Source of the DNA: Corynebacterium guangdongense
GTDB lineage: Bacteria; Actinomycetota; Actinomycetes; Mycobacteriales; Mycobacteriaceae
Reading direction: 5' to 3'
DNA length: 64,000 bases
NCBI RefSeq assembly: GCF_030408915.1
Contig: NZ_CP047654.1
Span: 124,001-188,000 of the forward strand
The notes under the pieces were generated by a model. That model saw nothing but the letters and a program-made list of their open reading frames with translations, had not been told where the DNA came from and did no database searches. A program made the translations under genes and the position numbers. Below are positions 16,177-25,729 of the stretch, piece after piece. Each line of letters starts with the position of its first letter. The first letter of the stretch is position 1.

Positions 16177-17138
16177 GCAGGCTTATGACGTGGACGCTGA
16201 TCATCGCCGTCGTCCTGGGGCTGCCGGCGATGCTGGCCAGCCTCATCGGCGCGTTCCTCGTCTCCCCGGTCGGCGGCGCCGCCGGCGTGGTCCTGGGCAT
16301 CGCCTACACCGTGGTGACCGTCCTGCTGCTGCGCGCGACACCCTTCTGGCCGCCGGGCGTCACCGGCTGGTGGGTGATCGCGAGCCTGAGCTGGGGAGCC
16401 AGCGTCGGCATGCTGGCCGCCGGCATCGCAGGCCTGCCCTGGATCGACCTGGCCATCGCCATGAACTGGGAGGACTCCCTCGCCTCCTTCGGCGGGGCGT
16501 ACCCGGAGGAGATCGGCAAGGGCGTCGGCGTGGCCGTCATCCTGCTCGCTTTTCGACGCCTCAACCGCCCCTGGCACGGCCTCGCCACCGGCGCGCTGGT
16601 CGGCCTGGGCTTCGAAGTCATCGAAAACATCCTCTACGGCGCCTCCCTGGCGACGCTGCACGTGAATTCCGACCTTCTCGGCGCGCTCCAGACCTGGGGA
16701 CTGCGCCTGGTGGCCGGGGCGTTCATGCACGTCATCTGGACCGCCTTCGCCGGTTGGGGACTGGGCCAGGCGCTCTTCACCGCCGGGCGGAGCCTGCCCT
16801 GGCGGGCGGGCGTTGCGCTCGGCTGGCTCGGCGTCGCGTTCGCGCTGCACTTCGGCTGGAATTACCTGGGCGGCGGTGAGGCCTGGGCCCTCGTGCGCGT
16901 GGTCCTCATCTCCGTGGTGATGTACGCGGTGTTCATCTGGCTGGTCATCCGGGCCTGGCGACTCGCCCGGGCCGACCACTCCTACGTGGCCACGGAGACG
17001 CCGTTGACCTCGCTGGCTCAGTTGCCGTCGCGCCGGGCCCTACCGGGGGGAAGCGCGGCTGCCGCCCGCATGAGCACCGGCACCCCCGACAGCGTAGGCA
17101 GCGGTGAATCCGAGGCCAGCAGAAGAATGTTGCCGTAG
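16173..17138 (+). CDS. PrsW-family intramembrane metalloprotease
   Basis: A 321-residue membrane protein with about nine helices and the family motifs in order: EE-x-x-K (YPEEIGKG, about 111-118), E-x-x-x-N (GFEVIENILY, about 149-158), an H-x-x-W element (HVIWTAF, about 190) and a late His (ALHFGWNY). These are the putative metal ligands of PrsW-type glutamic/metallo proteases that cleave membrane regulators. The C-terminal 70 residues are soluble. GTG start coupled to the upstream gene. Its last 121 nt overlap, in antisense, the spermidine-synthase-like gene. Confidence 0.82.
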   Translation: MSRLMTWTLIIAVVLGLPAMLASLIGAFLVSPVGGAAGVVLGIAYTVVTVLLLRATPFWPPGVTGWWVIASLSWGASVGMLAAGIAGLPWIDLAIAMNWEDSLASFGGAYPEEIGKGVGVAVILLAFRRLNRPWHGLATGALVGLGFEVIENILYGASLATLHVNSDLLGALQTWGLRLVAGAFMHVIWTAFAGWGLGQALFTAGRSLPWRAGVALGWLGVAFALHFGWNYLGGGEAWALVRVVLISVVMYAVFIWLVIRAWRLARADHSYVATETPLTSLAQLPSRRALPGGSAAAARMSTGTPDSVGSGESEASRRMLP

Positions 17139-17790
17139 GCGCGCCCGCCCAGCATCTCCTCGGGGCCGACGGCCGCGACGTGCGCGAACACTTCCGTCAG
17201 ACCCGCCAGCTCCGCCCGGGCCGTCGGCAGTCCCCCCTGTCCCCGCAGTTGGCCAGGTAGAGGCCGCCGGGGACGAGCACGCGTCGGCAGGCCCGGAAAT
17301 ACTCCACCGTGGTCAGGTGGTGCGGGGTGACCGGGCCGGCGAAGACGTCGCGGATGAGGACGTCGACGGAACCTTCGGCCAAGGAGTGCGTGATGGTCCG
17401 CGCCTCCCCGACGACGGAGCGCACCGACGCCGGAATATCGAAGACCTCCCGGACCAGCCTCGACAGTGCCCCGTCGATCTCGACGACCGTGTTGCGCGAG
17501 GAGGGCCACACGTCGGCCGCCCAACGTGCCAGGGAGCAGGCGGCGCCGCCGAGATGGACGATGTGGGCGTCGGCGAGCGGCAGCGGCCGCAGCAGAGCGG
17601 CGATCCACTGCATGTACTCGAACTCCAGCACCCGGGGCGCGCCGAGCACCACGTGCGAGCTGGGCACGTCGTTGACCTCGAGAACGTACGCGCCGTCACG
17701 GGCGGGATCCGCGAGCACCCGCGCGGTGCCGGAGTCGACCTGCCAGACTCCCTCGACGCGGCGTTTTCCTGCGCGGGGTTTCCGCGCCAT
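17018..17790 (-). pseudogene. Spermidine-synthase-like methyltransferase, frameshifted
   Basis: The 5' part (17790 down to about 17235) encodes a class-I methyltransferase-fold protein of the actinobacterial SpeE-like family: GAPRVLEFEYMQWI, AHIVHLGGAACSLARW, VEIDGALSRLVREVF, and VLIRDVFAG. It then runs into a run of six G (minus strand, 17232-17237) and stops early at 17197. The family's C-terminal part (LTEVFAHVAAVGPEEMLGGR, then AYGNILLLASDSPLP) continues in the next frame to 17018. Adding one G to the run restores a single protein of about 257 residues. The ATG abuts the emb stop codon (TAGATG). It is either a pseudogene, a phase-variable gene or a sequencing error. Confidence 0.75.
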
Positions 17791-20700
17791 CTAGCCTTCG
17801 ATCTCGCGGATCTTCATGTCCGACTCATGCCACAGGCCGGAACGGACGATGTTCTCCTCGTCGATGCGCGCCAGGTCCGGCGCCACGCCCTGGGAGTTGG
17901 TGCGCAACTCGTAGGACTGGACGGAGCCCCAGTCGCGGTGCCAGTCGTCCCGGGTGTAGCTCGGGATCTCGGTCGCGGTGTTGACGGCCTGGACGGTGGC
18001 CATCGAACCGCCGCCCAGGAAGTCCATGAAACCGGTGAGCGCGGCCTTGCCCGGGTGATCCGGGGAGATGCGGTACTGCGGAATCTCCGTGACGCCCGCC
18101 CAGTGGTCGAAGGAGCGCTGGCACGGGAACTGCAGCGCGACGGACCAGTCCAGCAGGGCCGGGGTGTCCATGGAGACCGTCGTGCCCAGCGGCGCCAGCT
18201 CCGGCGCGCGCGGCGGGGTGAAGGCGATCCAGTCCTGCGGATCCAGGGAGGTGTCCTCGGCGACGATGCGGACCGCGTCGGCTTCTGCCGGCAGGTTCTC
18301 CAGGGGCAGACGCAGGTTGCGCCAGGTCGGGTCGGGGCCGATGTCCATCATCTCGGTCTCGCCGAGCTTTTCGACGTCCGTCCCCTCCGTCCTGCCGTAC
18401 TCCAGCAACAGCTTTTCCCCCGGCTGGGCGACGCCGTTCTGGTCGTGGTGCGCGATCCTGCCGGCCACGGACACGACGATGAGCGGCGCCTCCTCGGTGG
18501 CCTCGGGCAGGCCGAACCAGGCGGTCTCCACCTCGGCGGCGAACTGGCTGTCGGGGGTCCAGGAGCCGAGCACGGGGACCTTCGTGTAGTCCAGATCGAA
18601 GGGCAGCTCGGAGGTGGATCCGTTGACGCCGGCCTCGGAGTCGGAGCGCACGCCCCCCGACACGTCGGCCGAGGTCGCCGTCCCGGTGGTCTCCCGCACG
18701 GCGGTGTCCGCAGTGTCCTGCTCCTCGGCGTCGGTCCCGGTGCCCGGGGCGTCCGAGGAGTCCGAGGCGTTGGAGGAGTCAGTGGCGGCGGCCTCCTCGC
18801 CGGTGGTCGCGCCAGCGTCGCCGGCGGTGGCGTCGGCGACGGTGCCGGCGTCCTCGCCGGTGCCGCCCATCGCGCCGGTGGTGCCGTCGATCTGCGTGCG
18901 CGGCGCGATGTAGTCGGGGATGCCCCGGGGATCGAAGCCCCGGAGTTCACCGGCCTCCAGCGACTCGCCCAGCTCCACGTCCGGGTCGACCGGGGTGAGG
19001 AAGGAGTCGTTGGTGTTGGTTTCGATCATGGCCTCGTTGGCCAGGGAGCAGGTGTTGCCCGCCAGCGAGCGCAGGTTGCCCAGGCCGACGCTGTACGCCG
19101 GGTACTGGTCGATCGTCGCCTTGGTGAAGGAGAGCACTGCGGAGAGCACGACCAGCGCCGCCGCGATCGCCAGGGGAGCGGCGGCCAGCCCGTTCCATCG
19201 GGTGGTGGCCAGCACGGACCCCTCCCGGAACTGGTCCAGGGTGCCGGCCTCGCGGGCGCTGCGCTTGGCGCGGTCGTGGCGCATGGACTGCCACAGGCCG
19301 ACGACCAGCACGACCATGGCGATGACCAGGATGATGGTGGAGAACTCCACGCCCTTGAATTGCGGAGTCTTGTCCCACCAGGGCACGCCGAAGGAGGAGA
19401 CGTACCACCAGGCGTTCCAGCCGGCGAAGGTCAGCGCCAGCATGAAGATCGTGCCCGCCCAGGTGAAGGTGCGGGCGCGGGGCGACTGCAGCGCGATGCG
19501 GCTGAGTACCACGGCGGCCAGCGCGCCCAGCGCCCCGGCCAGGCCCGCGTAGATGCCGAAGTGGTGGGTCCACTTCGTCGGGGTGAACATGAGGAAGAAG
19601 AAGGACAGCCCGATGATGATCATCAGTCGGACGGTCGGGCCCTTCGCCACGCCCGGCACCTCGCGCCAGCGGATGAGCGCGAAGACGATGAGGATGATGG
19701 AGGCCAGCATCGCGAGCACCGCGAAACGGCGCGTGAGCGAACCGTCCACGGTCTGCTGGAAGAGCGTCGCGTAGCGGACGTACTCCGAGTACCAGTCCAG
19801 TGCCGGCCCGACCAGTCCACGCACGCGCGTCGACTCCAGCACGGCCATCAGCGTCTGATCCGCGAACACCGGCACCATCACGAAGGTGCCGCCCGCCAGG
19901 AAGGGGGCGAGCATGCTTGCCGACGCCTGCCAGCGCGGCCCCTCATACAGGCTCAGCCGCTCCCCCAGGATGCGGAAGAGGTAAGGCAGCGCCACGAGGA
20001 ACGCACCGACGGCGAGCAGGCCGGTAGGCCCGACGGTCAGGGTCATGGCGGCGATGATGGTGCCGAGGGCGGCCGGGAAGAGCCGGCGGAACTCGATCGC
20101 GCGCTCGAACAGCGCCCACGCGGCGATCGCGCCGAGGGCCACCAGCGGCTCCGGGCGGGTGCCGTTGTTGTAGGGCAGCCAGAACGCCAGGAAGATCATC
20201 GCGGCGGTCCAGTACGCGACGCGGCGGCCCGCCACGGCCGGACCGAAGCGCGGAATGATCTCCCGAGAGAGTATCCACCAGATCAGCAGACCCGAGACCA
20301 GCGAGGGCAGACGCATCCAGATCGACGCCGCCGAGACGGAGCTCAACAGCGCGAGCAGATCGTAGTAGGGGGAGCCGAAGGGGGATTCCGGGACGCCGTA
20401 CCAGCGGTAGTAGTTGGCCATGTAGCCCGCGTGCTCGGAGACCCGGGCCATGGTCGTGGTGAAACCGTCGTCGGAGGTGTTGGCGCCGAAGACGTACCAG
20501 AAGACCAGCACCGCGCTGACGAGCGCGTCGAGAGGCCGGAAGCTGCGCCAGCGGGCGTTGAGGAACGGGATCCGCCTGCCGTCGCCCCGGTCCATTCTCC
20601 GCAGCGCGAACAGTGAGACGAGCATGAGGACCGCGCCGGCCCACATGGTGATCAGCTTGAGGGTGGTCGGGGTCGAGGTGAAGCGGGAGTTGATCTCGAC

Positions 20701-21291
20701 GTCCGCGGAGAGCCCGGCCGCCGCGAGCTCCCGCTGGTTGTCCGCGGTGTCGGCGATCTCGGTGTACACGCCCGTCAGCTGCGGGCGGTAGTCCTCCTCC
20801 GTGGATTCGGCGAGGTCGGTGCCCGGGATGGAGATCTCGGCGCCGTCGCCGGAGAGCGAGATCTCCAGGACCGCGTCCTCCTCCAGATCCGCGAGTTCCT
20901 CGGCGGTGACGTCGAAGATGACCTCGCTCAACGCGATGACGTCGAGGCCCTCATCCTCCGCGCCACGCACGAAGAGGCCGCGGTCGGTGGCCTGCGGACT
21001 GTCCGCCGGGAGCGTGCCCAGCAGCATCGTTTCGCCGTCGTTGAGCATCCCCAGCGCGCTGAGCGGGACCGACGCCCCGAACTTCTCGGGCGCCAGCGAA
21101 ATCAGCGGGGCGTTGACCGAGTTCAGTGAGTCGTTCTGGGGCCAGCTGAAGGAGGACTGCGTCTGGTTGACCGGCAGCAGCGGGGTCAGGGCGAAGCAGA
21201 GGAACGCGAGGAGACCGGAGACGATCGCCAGGTTCTTCGCCCACCCGCTGACACGGGTCGGGGAGGTGTTTTCAGAGACGGCGGTAGACAC
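17791..21291 (-). CDS. emb: Arabinofuranosyltransferase Emb (arabinogalactan synthesis)
   Basis: A 1166-residue GT-C membrane glycosyltransferase of the EmbA/B/C family, using decaprenyl-phospho-arabinose to extend arabinan. An N-terminal helix and a first extracytoplasmic domain are followed by about twelve more helices. The GT-C motif is NTSDDGFT with the Asp pair near residue 272. The large C-terminal periplasmic domain contains a Gly/Ala/Thr/Asp/Glu-rich low-complexity stretch at about 795-895, then carbohydrate-binding-like sequence with WDVTEIPQYRISPDHPGK-like elements. Corynebacteria typically have one emb. GTG start; TAGGAT (complement of 21300-21305) lies 8 nt upstream, so it may have its own promoter 36 nt after aftA. 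Confidence 0.93.
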   Translation of the reverse strand: MSTAVSENTSPTRVSGWAKNLAIVSGLLAFLCFALTPLLPVNQTQSSFSWPQNDSLNSVNAPLISLAPEKFGASVPLSALGMLNDGETMLLGTLPADSPQATDRGLFVRGAEDEGLDVIALSEVIFDVTAEELADLEEDAVLEISLSGDGAEISIPGTDLAESTEEDYRPQLTGVYTEIADTADNQRELAAAGLSADVEINSRFTSTPTTLKLITMWAGAVLMLVSLFALRRMDRGDGRRIPFLNARWRSFRPLDALVSAVLVFWYVFGANTSDDGFTTTMARVSEHAGYMANYYRWYGVPESPFGSPYYDLLALLSSVSAASIWMRLPSLVSGLLIWWILSREIIPRFGPAVAGRRVAYWTAAMIFLAFWLPYNNGTRPEPLVALGAIAAWALFERAIEFRRLFPAALGTIIAAMTLTVGPTGLLAVGAFLVALPYLFRILGERLSLYEGPRWQASASMLAPFLAGGTFVMVPVFADQTLMAVLESTRVRGLVGPALDWYSEYVRYATLFQQTVDGSLTRRFAVLAMLASIILIVFALIRWREVPGVAKGPTVRLMIIIGLSFFFLMFTPTKWTHHFGIYAGLAGALGALAAVVLSRIALQSPRARTFTWAGTIFMLALTFAGWNAWWYVSSFGVPWWDKTPQFKGVEFSTIILVIAMVVLVVGLWQSMRHDRAKRSAREAGTLDQFREGSVLATTRWNGLAAAPLAIAAALVVLSAVLSFTKATIDQYPAYSVGLGNLRSLAGNTCSLANEAMIETNTNDSFLTPVDPDVELGESLEAGELRGFDPRGIPDYIAPRTQIDGTTGAMGGTGEDAGTVADATAGDAGATTGEEAAATDSSNASDSSDAPGTGTDAEEQDTADTAVRETTGTATSADVSGGVRSDSEAGVNGSTSELPFDLDYTKVPVLGSWTPDSQFAAEVETAWFGLPEATEEAPLIVVSVAGRIAHHDQNGVAQPGEKLLLEYGRTEGTDVEKLGETEMMDIGPDPTWRNLRLPLENLPAEADAVRIVAEDTSLDPQDWIAFTPPRAPELAPLGTTVSMDTPALLDWSVALQFPCQRSFDHWAGVTEIPQYRISPDHPGKAALTGFMDFLGGGSMATVQAVNTATEIPSYTRDDWHRDWGSVQSYELRTNSQGVAPDLARIDEENIVRSGLWHESDMKIREIEG

Positions 21292-21327
21292 GCATCCGAA
21301 TCCTAGTCCAGTAGCCCGACACCGCGT

Positions 21328-23403
21328 CTATTCGTTGCGGGTCGCCACGACGTACGGCCCGATCTCCTCGAGGTGCCACAGGGCCTCGTCGCGGAAGACC
21401 TCCGGGTTGTACACCAGGCCCACGTAACGGACGTTCGGCTGCGAGGGGTAGATGTCCTCGGCGACGTGCGTCTTCCACTCGGTGGCGTCCTCGTCGAGGG
21501 TGCCGCGGAAGATGAACACGTCCGGGCCGCGCCACTTCGTGTCGTCGAGCGCGGCGGCGAAGTCCTCCGGATCGGTGAGATCGGTGTAGGAGCGCTCGGC
21601 CCACTCGCGCAGCTGCTCGTTGCGGGGACCGAACTCGCCGAGCGGGTTGGCGTAGTGGGCCGTGTGCGCGTTGAAGCCGTAGTACGGGGTGTAGGAGAGC
21701 AGACGCGTCTCGTCGGTGACGACCACGGTGTCGTTGGGGGTGCGGCCGTGGGAGGCGATCTCCTCGTTGATGGCCGGGTAATACTGGGCGGTGTCCGGCG
21801 GGAACTGGTCGGCCCGGACGCCGTAACCGTCGGTGTCCGCGTAGGCCTGGGAAATGGAGGCCTGCAGGCGGGCGGGAATCTGCTGCGCGTAGTGGAGACC
21901 CGCCAGCATCATGATGATCATGCCCACGGCCGTGATCCTGCGGCTGGTGGCCGGGGTGACTGAGTCCGGGTAAAGGCGGTGCACCCCCATCAGGCGCAGC
22001 TCCGCCAGCCCCAGCACGCCGGCGGTGGCCAGCTGCAGGACGATGAGCGCGTCGATGCGGAAGCCGAGCAGGGTGGTGCCGGCCAGGGTGAAGACCATCG
22101 ACAGGACGGACCAGAGGTAGAAACCGATGGTGGCGATGCCCATCACCCGCACGTCCAGGTCCGTGGCGCGGACCACGAGGTAGACCAGGCCGATGAGGCA
22201 GAGCAGACCGATGACGCTCGGGGCCAGGAAGGGCACCGGCAGCTGGGTGCCCTCCTCCGGCAGGAAGTTCATCGCCACCGAGGAGGTCGGTGCGCCGCTG
22301 AGGACCTGCCGGAGGTAGGGACCCCAGGTGATCAACGCGATGAGGATGGAGCCCACCCCGACGATGACGAGCCGGAGGATGGGCTTGACCCGGCGGACGA
22401 CGGCGGCGGCGAAGATGATCGCGGTCACCGTCACGGTCAGCGCCACCACGCCCGTGTAGAGCGTGTAGAAGGTGGCGGAGACGCCCAGGATGAGGGTGAG
22501 TCCGGCGGCGGCCCACCAGGAGCCGAGCAGCGCCCGGCGCCCGAGGACGGTGGCGGCCGGGACGAGCATCGCGACGATCGCGCCGTAGGGCTCGTCGGCG
22601 CACATCACCAGCGTCACGCTGACGGTGACCAGGGCGATCGCGGTGGCCACCGGAAGGGAGCCGGTCAGACGCTGCCAGATCGGGACGAGCATCGCGCCGA
22701 CCATCCCCATGGAGATGATCGCCCACGGCTGGTAGACCTCCCAGCCGGGCATGCCCAGCAGGGTCGCCAGCCGTCCGCCCAGCCAGAACCACCCGAGCGG
22801 GTAGTAGGACGGCATGTCCCAGTAGTTCATGTCCTGGTTCAGCCAGGTGTCGCCCATGCGGGTGAGGAACTGCGAGCGGAAGCCCTGATCCACCTGGATG
22901 CCGTCGAGATAAAGCGTCGTCGCCGACAGGGGGACGGCCAGGGACGTCACCACCAGACCGGCCGGCGCCATGTAGCAGACGGCGTGCGTCAGCCACACCC
23001 GCCACCGGGGGCGCGAGATCGGCGGCTGGGTGAGGGTGGCCGGGTCCTCGGCGTCGGCGAGCAGGCGCTGAAACCTCTCGTTGGCGTGATGCTCGTCGCG
23101 CAGCCACAGCCAGCACAAGGCGCCCACCAGCACGAGGATGATGACCGTGCCGGTGGTGGCCACGGCGCGGCTGACCATCGACGTGTTGAACGCCGGCAGG
23201 CTGGTCTGCTTCAGCGCCAGCCAGGCCGCCAGCGAGAGGACGAAGGCGCCGGCCCAGGCGGCGATCACGCCCAGCGAGGTCGCCCGGTACGAGGGCAGAT
23301 CCGAGGTGTAGGACTGGACGGCCGCGGGGCGGGGAGCCTCCAGCGGGATCGGGTCGGGGCGGGGACTCGGGCCGTGGGACTGGGTCGGGGCGGCTGTGCT
23401 CAT
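21328..23403 (-). CDS. aftA: Galactan 5-O-arabinofuranosyltransferase AftA
   Basis: A 691-residue GT-C enzyme that adds the first arabinose to galactan. A Pro/Arg-rich cytoplasmic N-terminus is followed by about eleven membrane helices; the first large loop contains YLDGIQVDQGFRSQFLTR (Asp pair region near 170). A C-terminal soluble periplasmic domain of about 200 residues begins after the last helix (PARLQASISQAYADTDGYG onward). ATG 23403 is chosen over the 8-residue-longer frame. It sits between dprE2 and emb on the same strand, the order seen in mycobacteria. Confidence 0.93.
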   Translation of the reverse strand: MSTAAPTQSHGPSPRPDPIPLEAPRPAAVQSYTSDLPSYRATSLGVIAAWAGAFVLSLAAWLALKQTSLPAFNTSMVSRAVATTGTVIILVLVGALCWLWLRDEHHANERFQRLLADAEDPATLTQPPISRPRWRVWLTHAVCYMAPAGLVVTSLAVPLSATTLYLDGIQVDQGFRSQFLTRMGDTWLNQDMNYWDMPSYYPLGWFWLGGRLATLLGMPGWEVYQPWAIISMGMVGAMLVPIWQRLTGSLPVATAIALVTVSVTLVMCADEPYGAIVAMLVPAATVLGRRALLGSWWAAAGLTLILGVSATFYTLYTGVVALTVTVTAIIFAAAVVRRVKPILRLVIVGVGSILIALITWGPYLRQVLSGAPTSSVAMNFLPEEGTQLPVPFLAPSVIGLLCLIGLVYLVVRATDLDVRVMGIATIGFYLWSVLSMVFTLAGTTLLGFRIDALIVLQLATAGVLGLAELRLMGVHRLYPDSVTPATSRRITAVGMIIMMLAGLHYAQQIPARLQASISQAYADTDGYGVRADQFPPDTAQYYPAINEEIASHGRTPNDTVVVTDETRLLSYTPYYGFNAHTAHYANPLGEFGPRNEQLREWAERSYTDLTDPEDFAAALDDTKWRGPDVFIFRGTLDEDATEWKTHVAEDIYPSQPNVRYVGLVYNPEVFRDEALWHLEEIGPYVVATRNE

Positions 23404-23484
23404 GGTGGACAGTCTCCCACAAAGCACACCACCGTCCCGAGCGGGCAGGCCGGGGACGGTGGTGCGGATGTGGCGGAAGGTGTG

Positions 23485-24246
23485 TTAAATCGGCAGGCGC
23501 TTCATGATCGGAGCCGGGATATGCTGCAGAACCAGCGTCACCAGCTCGAAGATCGGGTGCACGTAGAGGTACTTCTTGCGCTTGACGACCGCATCGACGA
23601 CAGCCTCGCCGACCTCCGGCACGTCCACCGTGAACGGCGCCTCCTTGACGTGCGCCGAGAGCTTCGTGCGGACCTGTCCCGGGCGCACGACCAGCACGTT
23701 GACGCCGTGATCCTCGAGGGCGACGCCCAGCTGGGTGTAGAAACCGTCGACGCCGGCCTTGGCGGATCCGTAGGTGAAGTTGGAACGGCGGATCTTCTGG
23801 CCCGCCACCGAGCTCATGGCGACGATGTGGCCGTGGCCCTGGGACTTCAGCTGCTCACCGAGCAGCACGCCGAAGGAGACGTACGCGGTGTAGTTGATCT
23901 CGGAGGAGACGACGGCCATCTTGTGGTCCTGCCAGATCTTCTCCTGGTCGCCCATCACGCCGAAGGCGACGATGGCGACGTCGATGTCACCGAAGGACGC
24001 GGCCTTCTCGATGACGGCCGGGTGCGAATCGGTGTCCAGGGCGTCGAACTCGACGAGCTCGACCGCGCTGGCGCCGGCGGACCGGACCTCCTCTGCGGCG
24101 GCGTCGAGGTGGTCCTCCTTAATACGGCCGGCCAGGATGACGCGGGCGGCGCCGCGGGAGAGGAACTCCTTGACGATGCCGAGGCCGATCTCCGACGAAC
24201 CGCCGAGAAGGAGGATGTTCTGTGCCTGTCCTACTGCGTTAAGCAT
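23485..24246 (-). CDS. dprE2: Decaprenylphosphoryl-2-keto-ribose reductase DprE2
   Basis: A 253-residue SDR enzyme that reduces the keto intermediate to decaprenylphosphoryl-D-arabinose, the donor used by AftA and Emb. The cofactor motif is LLGGSSEIGLGIV (residues 13-25), and the catalytic Ser and Y-G-S-A-K are at MSSVAG and TYGSAKAGVDGFY. It follows dprE1 by 16 nt, consistent with the two proteins acting together as one epimerase. Confidence 0.95.
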   Translation of the reverse strand: MLNAVGQAQNILLLGGSSEIGLGIVKEFLSRGAARVILAGRIKEDHLDAAAEEVRSAGASAVELVEFDALDTDSHPAVIEKAASFGDIDVAIVAFGVMGDQEKIWQDHKMAVVSSEINYTAYVSFGVLLGEQLKSQGHGHIVAMSSVAGQKIRRSNFTYGSAKAGVDGFYTQLGVALEDHGVNVLVVRPGQVRTKLSAHVKEAPFTVDVPEVGEAVVDAVVKRKKYLYVHPIFELVTLVLQHIPAPIMKRLPI

Positions 24247-24262
24247 TTTCCGTGTTTCTCCT

Positions 24263-25681
24263 TTAGTGCAGTTCCAGTCGACGGGACATGTCGGAGGCGA
24301 AGACGCCGGTCGGGTCGATCTCGTTGCGGGTCTTCAGCCAGCCTTCCATGCCCGGGTACATGGTGTGGAAGTTCTCGGCGGAGGTGCGGGACTCCTTGGC
24401 CAGGTACAGACGGCCGCCGAACTCCATGACGCGCTTGTCCAGCTCGTCGAGGAAGGCGTGCAGGCCCTTGCGGATCGGGAAGTCGACGCAGACGTTCCAG
24501 CCCTTCATCGGGTAGGACAGCGGCGCCTTGTTGCCCTCGCCGAAGAGCTTGAACACGTTCAGCGCCGAGTAGTGGCCGGAGGCCTGGATGTCGCGGATGA
24601 TGTCCTTGAACGGCTCGACGGCCTCGGTCGGGACGACGAACTGGTACTGCAGGAAGCCGGCTGGGCCGTAGCCGCGGTTCCACTCGCCGATCATGTCGAG
24701 CGGCTGGTAGAACTGGGTGAGGTTCTTGATGTCGTTCTTCGAGTCCGCGCCCATCGCGTAGTACAGCTCACCGATGGCCATCAGGGTGTATTTGTTGATC
24801 GTGAACGACGGGAAGATGTCCGGCACCGTCATCAGCTGCGGGGCGGAGAACTTCAGCGGGTCCTTGGCCAGCTTCGGGGCGAACTCCTCCAGCTGGGCCA
24901 GGGTGGCCATGGAACCACGGGAAATGGTGGCGCGGCCCAGGTGCGGCTCCGGGCGGATCGCGTCGAACCAGGCGGAGGAGTACTCGTAGTTCTCCTCGGC
25001 GCCGTTGGAGTGCTCGGCGACGGTCTCGTCGAGGTTGTTGGTGCGCACCGTGTCGGAGATGAAGTAGGCCGTCTCGACCTTCGTCATCTTGATGACCGCG
25101 CGCAGGATGATGCCGGTCAGGCCCATGCCGCCGACGGTGGCCCAGAACAGCTCGCCCGAGGGGTCGTCCGTGGAACCGTTCGGCTCCAGGTGCAGGACGC
25201 GGCCGTCGGCGACGAGCAGCTCCATGGAGACGACGTGGTTGCCGAAGGAGCCGGCGGTGTGGTGGTTCTTGCCGTGGATGTCCGGCCCGATGGCGCCGCC
25301 GATGGTGACCTGGCGGGTGCCCGGCAGGACCGGAACCCACAGGCCGTAGGGGACGGCCGCGCGCATGAGCTGATCGAGGGTGACGCCGCCGTCGACGTCG
25401 ACCAGTGCGGTGTCCGGGTCAATGGAGTGGATGCGGTTGAGCGGCTGCATGTCGATGACGAGGCCGCCGCCGTTCTGGGCCGGGTCGCCGTAGGAGCGGC
25501 CCATGCCCCGGGCGATGACGCCGCGGCGCTTCGACTCGGGCAGTGTGGAGTTCTGGTCCGCCACCCGGGCGACGGCGGCCTTGATGGCGTCCACGTCGGC
25601 TGTGGCCAGCACCTGTGCGGAGGAAGGCGCGGTGCGTCCCCAGCCGGTCAGTGATTTCTCAGTTGTGTGAAGTTCCATCAT
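24263..25681 (-). CDS. dprE1: Decaprenylphosphoryl-beta-D-ribose 2'-oxidase DprE1
   Basis: A 472-residue FAD-dependent oxidase of the VAO fold, first half of the DprE1/DprE2 epimerase. FAD contacts include [35 protein letters not shown] and the following [11 protein letters not shown]. The cysteine of W-N-V-C-V-D-F at residue 398 matches Cys387 of the mycobacterial enzyme, the residue attacked by benzothiazinones, so the protein should be sensitive. Two adjacent ATGs (25681, 25678) could start it. It heads the dprE1-dprE2-aftA-emb-speE-like series; an inverted repeat lies in its leader. Confidence 0.95.
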   Translation of the reverse strand: MMELHTTEKSLTGWGRTAPSSAQVLATADVDAIKAAVARVADQNSTLPESKRRGVIARGMGRSYGDPAQNGGGLVIDMQPLNRIHSIDPDTALVDVDGGVTLDQLMRAAVPYGLWVPVLPGTRQVTIGGAIGPDIHGKNHHTAGSFGNHVVSMELLVADGRVLHLEPNGSTDDPSGELFWATVGGMGLTGIILRAVIKMTKVETAYFISDTVRTNNLDETVAEHSNGAEENYEYSSAWFDAIRPEPHLGRATISRGSMATLAQLEEFAPKLAKDPLKFSAPQLMTVPDIFPSFTINKYTLMAIGELYYAMGADSKNDIKNLTQFYQPLDMIGEWNRGYGPAGFLQYQFVVPTEAVEPFKDIIRDIQASGHYSALNVFKLFGEGNKAPLSYPMKGWNVCVDFPIRKGLHAFLDELDKRVMEFGGRLYLAKESRTSAENFHTMYPGMEGWLKTRNEIDPTGVFASDMSRRLELH

Positions 25682-25707
25682 CCGATTTCTCTGTTGGTTG
25701 CGTGCGC

Positions 25708-25729
25708 TCGACCGAGGTTAATCGGTCGA
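25708..25729. promoter_or_regulatory. Inverted repeat in the dprE1 leader
   Basis: TCGACCG (25708-25714) and CGGTCGA (25723-25729) are perfect 7-bp arms with an 8-nt spacer, about 27 nt upstream of the dprE1 start. A TATGCT -10-like box on the minus strand lies further upstream (complement of 25744-25749), placing the repeat in the transcribed leader or as an operator just after the promoter. Confidence 0.45.

Noticed and set aside
17104..20616. 1170-residue plus-strand frame opposite emb
   Set aside because: Low-complexity Arg/Gly/Asp/His sequence with no domain; a shadow of the emb and speE-like genes on the minus strand.
21272..23422. A 716-residue frame antisense-phase to aftA
   Set aside because: Composition is Arg/Gly/His/Pro-rich, typical of an out-of-frame reading of GC-rich DNA; aftA in the other frame matches a known family throughout.
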